A program made the position numbers and the translations under genes. A model generated the notes under the pieces. The model ran no database searches and was not told the DNA's origin. It saw only the letters and a program-made list of their open reading frames with translations. A stretch of 64,000 bases of DNA from Burkholderiaceae bacterium. Lineage in GTDB: Bacteria; Pseudomonadota; Gammaproteobacteria; Burkholderiales; Burkholderiaceae_C. Of the stretch, positions 62,150-64,000 are shown piece by piece (positions within the stretch are counted from its first letter, which is position 1; each line of letters opens with the position of its first letter). The DNA is taken from assembly GCA_014879655.1 (NCBI GenBank), contig JACSRS010000200.1, positions 17,253 through 81,252 of the forward strand. The letters run 5' to 3'.

Positions 62150-64000
62150 ATGTCAGCCGTACCCGATAGCCCGTTCGGTTCCGCAGTCCATGATGCGGAC
62201 AACCAGGAAACCCGAGAGTGGATGGACGCGCTGTCCGCCGTCATCGAAGCCGAAGGCCCCGAGCGCGCCCACTTTCTGCTTGAGCAACTGCTGGAACACG
62301 CGCGCCAGAAAAGCATCGACATGCCGTTTTCAGCCAACACGGGCTACGTCAACACGCTGGAGCCCGAGCAGGAGGAGCGTTGCCCCGGCAACATCGAGAT
62401 CGAGGAGCGCCTGCGCGCCTACATGCGCTGGAATGCGATGGCGATGGTGGTCAAGGCCAACCGTCACCACCCGGAAGACGGCGGCGACCTTGGCGGCCAC
62501 ATCGGTTCGTTTGCGTCGCTGGCTCACATGTTCGGTGCCGGCTTCAACCATTTCTGGCACGCCGAGAGCGAAAACCATGGCGGCGACTGCCTGTACATCC
62601 AGGGTCACGTCTCGCCCGGTGTCTATGCGCGCGCCTACCTGGAAGGGCGCCTGACCGAAGAGCAACTGCTCAATTTCCGCCAGGAAGTGGACGGCAAGGG
62701 GCTGTCGAGCTACCCGCACCCCAAGCTGATGCCCGAGTTCTGGCAGTTCCCGACGGTCTCCATGGGCCTGGGCCCGCTGATGGCGATCTACCAGGCACGC
62801 TTCCTGAAGTACCTGCACGCGCGCGGCATCGCCAACACCGAAAACCGCAAGGTCTGGGTGTTCTGCGGCGACGGCGAGATGGACGAGGTTGAAAGCCTGG
62901 GTGCCATCGGCCTGGCGGCGCGCGAGAAGCTGGACAACCTTGTCTTCGTCATCAACTGCAACCTGCAGCGTCTGGATGGCCCGGTGCGCGGCAACGGCAA
63001 GATCATCCAGGAACTCGAAGGTGAGTTCCGCGGTTCGGGCTGGAACGTGATCAAGCTGCTCTGGGGCAGCGAGTGGGATCCGTTGCTGGCGCGCGACAAG
63101 GATGGCGCGCTGCGCAAGCTGATGATGGACACGCTCGATGGCGACTACCAGTCCTTCAAGGCCAACGACGGCGCCTACGTGCGTAAACACTTCTTCGGGC
63201 GCGACCCCAAGACGCTCGAAATGGTCGCCAAGATGAGCGATGCCGACATCTGGGCGCTACGCCGCGGCGGCCACGACCCGCAGAAGGTCTATGCCGCGTA
63301 CCACAAGGCGGTGAACCACAAGGGACAGCCCACCGTGCTGCTGATCAAGACTGTCAAGGGTTTTGGCATGGGCAAGAGTGGCGAGGGCAAGAACAACGTG
63401 CACCAGACCAAGAAGCTGACCGACGAGGACATCAAGATCTTCCGCGACCGCTTCAACATTCCCATTCCCGACAGCCAGCTGGCCGAGATCCCGTTCTACA
63501 AGCCGGCCGACGACACGCCCGAGATGCGCTACCTGCACGAGCGCCGCAAGGCGCTGGGCGGTTACCTGCCGCACCGCCGCACCAAGGCCGACGAACAGTT
63601 CACCGTGCCGTCGCTCGACGTGTTCAAGTCGGTGATGGAGCCCACCGCCGAAGGGCGCGAAATTTCCACCACCCAGGCCTATGTGCGCTTCCTGACGCAG
63701 CTGCTGCGCGACAATGCGCTCGGCCCGCGCGTGGTGCCCATCCTGGTCGACGAAGCGCGCACCTTCGGCATGGAGGGTTTGTTCCGCCAGATCGGCATCT
63801 ACAACCCGGCGGGCCAGCAGTACACCCCGGTCGACAAAGACCAGGTCATGTACTACAAGGAAGACAAGGCCGGACAGATCCTGCAGGAAGGCATCAACGA
63901 AGCCGGCGGCATGTCCAGCTGGATCGCTGCGGCCACCAGCTACAGCACCAGCAACCGCATCATGGTGCCCTTCTATGTGTACTACTCCATGTTCGGCTTC
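62150..64000 (+). CDS. aceE: pyruvate dehydrogenase E1 component (homodimeric), partial
   Basis: 617 codons are visible and the gene runs off the right edge; full E1 is near 890 residues. The ATG follows AAAGAGGAG. The N-terminal region has DALSAVIEAEGPERAHFLLE and DGGDLGGHIGSFASLAHMFG. The thiamine diphosphate motif is CGDGEMDEVESLGAIGLAAR, followed by VFVINCNLQRLDGPVRGNGK. TVKGFGMGKSGEGKNNVHQT follows in the E1 domain. It decarboxylates pyruvate as part of the pyruvate dehydrogenase complex. It is divergent from the PAS kinase gene. Confidence 0.97.
   Translation, partial: MSAVPDSPFGSAVHDADNQETREWMDALSAVIEAEGPERAHFLLEQLLEHARQKSIDMPFSANTGYVNTLEPEQEERCPGNIEIEERLRAYMRWNAMAMVVKANRHHPEDGGDLGGHIGSFASLAHMFGAGFNHFWHAESENHGGDCLYIQGHVSPGVYARAYLEGRLTEEQLLNFRQEVDGKGLSSYPHPKLMPEFWQFPTVSMGLGPLMAIYQARFLKYLHARGIANTENRKVWVFCGDGEMDEVESLGAIGLAAREKLDNLVFVINCNLQRLDGPVRGNGKIIQELEGEFRGSGWNVIKLLWGSEWDPLLARDKDGALRKLMMDTLDGDYQSFKANDGAYVRKHFFGRDPKTLEMVAKMSDADIWALRRGGHDPQKVYAAYHKAVNHKGQPTVLLIKTVKGFGMGKSGEGKNNVHQTKKLTDEDIKIFRDRFNIPIPDSQLAEIPFYKPADDTPEMRYLHERRKALGGYLPHRRTKADEQFTVPSLDVFKSVMEPTAEGREISTTQAYVRFLTQLLRDNALGPRVVPILVDEARTFGMEGLFRQIGIYNPAGQQYTPVDKDQVMYYKEDKAGQILQEGINEAGGMSSWIAAATSYSTSNRIMVPFYVYYSMFGF

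Overview
The window is about 64 kb of high-GC DNA from a betaproteobacterium, most likely Burkholderiales of the Comamonadaceae type. This is inferred from gene content: a malonate gene set, a cbb3 oxidase cluster with Fnr and HemN, zapA followed by 6S RNA, a cobalamin uptake operon next to cobQ, and folD / response regulator / PAS kinase / aceE. Nothing could be searched, so the taxon is a guess.

Layout. 0-3.3 kb: start of an ABC1/AarF-like kinase gene, an M23 peptidase and a helix-turn-helix protein, all on the minus strand. 3.3-8.1 kb: malonate module (GntR regulator, malonyl-CoA decarboxylase, enoyl-CoA hydratase-like protein, malonyl-CoA synthetase) ending in a strong terminator. 8.2-19.7 kb: a microaerobic respiration block (Usp, ccoI, ccoS, ccoNOQP, ccoG, ccoH, a Cys-tailed membrane protein, fnr, hemN, a CcoI-associated TauE-like protein) with three good FNR boxes. 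19.7-21.4 kb: a TauE exporter, 6S RNA, zapA and a zapB-like gene. 21.4-29.0 kb: a cobalamin riboswitch controlling btuB, two B12-binding proteins, btuC, btuD and cobQ; cobQ carries an in-frame repeat insertion.

29-33 kb: accessory region with small conserved genes and a short array of two AT-richer gene cassettes bounded by attC-like sites, with no integrase seen. 32.6-38.5 kb: LysR regulator divergent from a CoA-ester cluster (FAS1-like dehydratase, unusual acyl-CoA dehydrogenase, CoA transferase, MmgE/PrpD). 38.5-46.7 kb: a BLUF-like protein lacking photochemical residues, nth, a dienelactone hydrolase, an aminotransferase, a WS/DGAT acyltransferase with a basic Ala/Lys tail, an RraA-like protein, an SDR, a DUF2721 protein and a small basic protein. 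46.9-50.4 kb: two tandem FHA proteins and small conserved genes. 50.4-55 kb: a TetR regulator divergent from fadH, then pyrD and rpiA. 55-64 kb: a DUF4124-glutaredoxin protein, prlC, folD, a two-component system and, divergently, aceE, which runs off the end.

A roughly 52-bp interspersed repeat family occurs in at least six places, mostly at gene borders. The main points for follow-up are the integrase-less cassette array, the repeat-derived peptide inside CobQ, the BLUF-like protein, and the histone-like tail on the acyltransferase.
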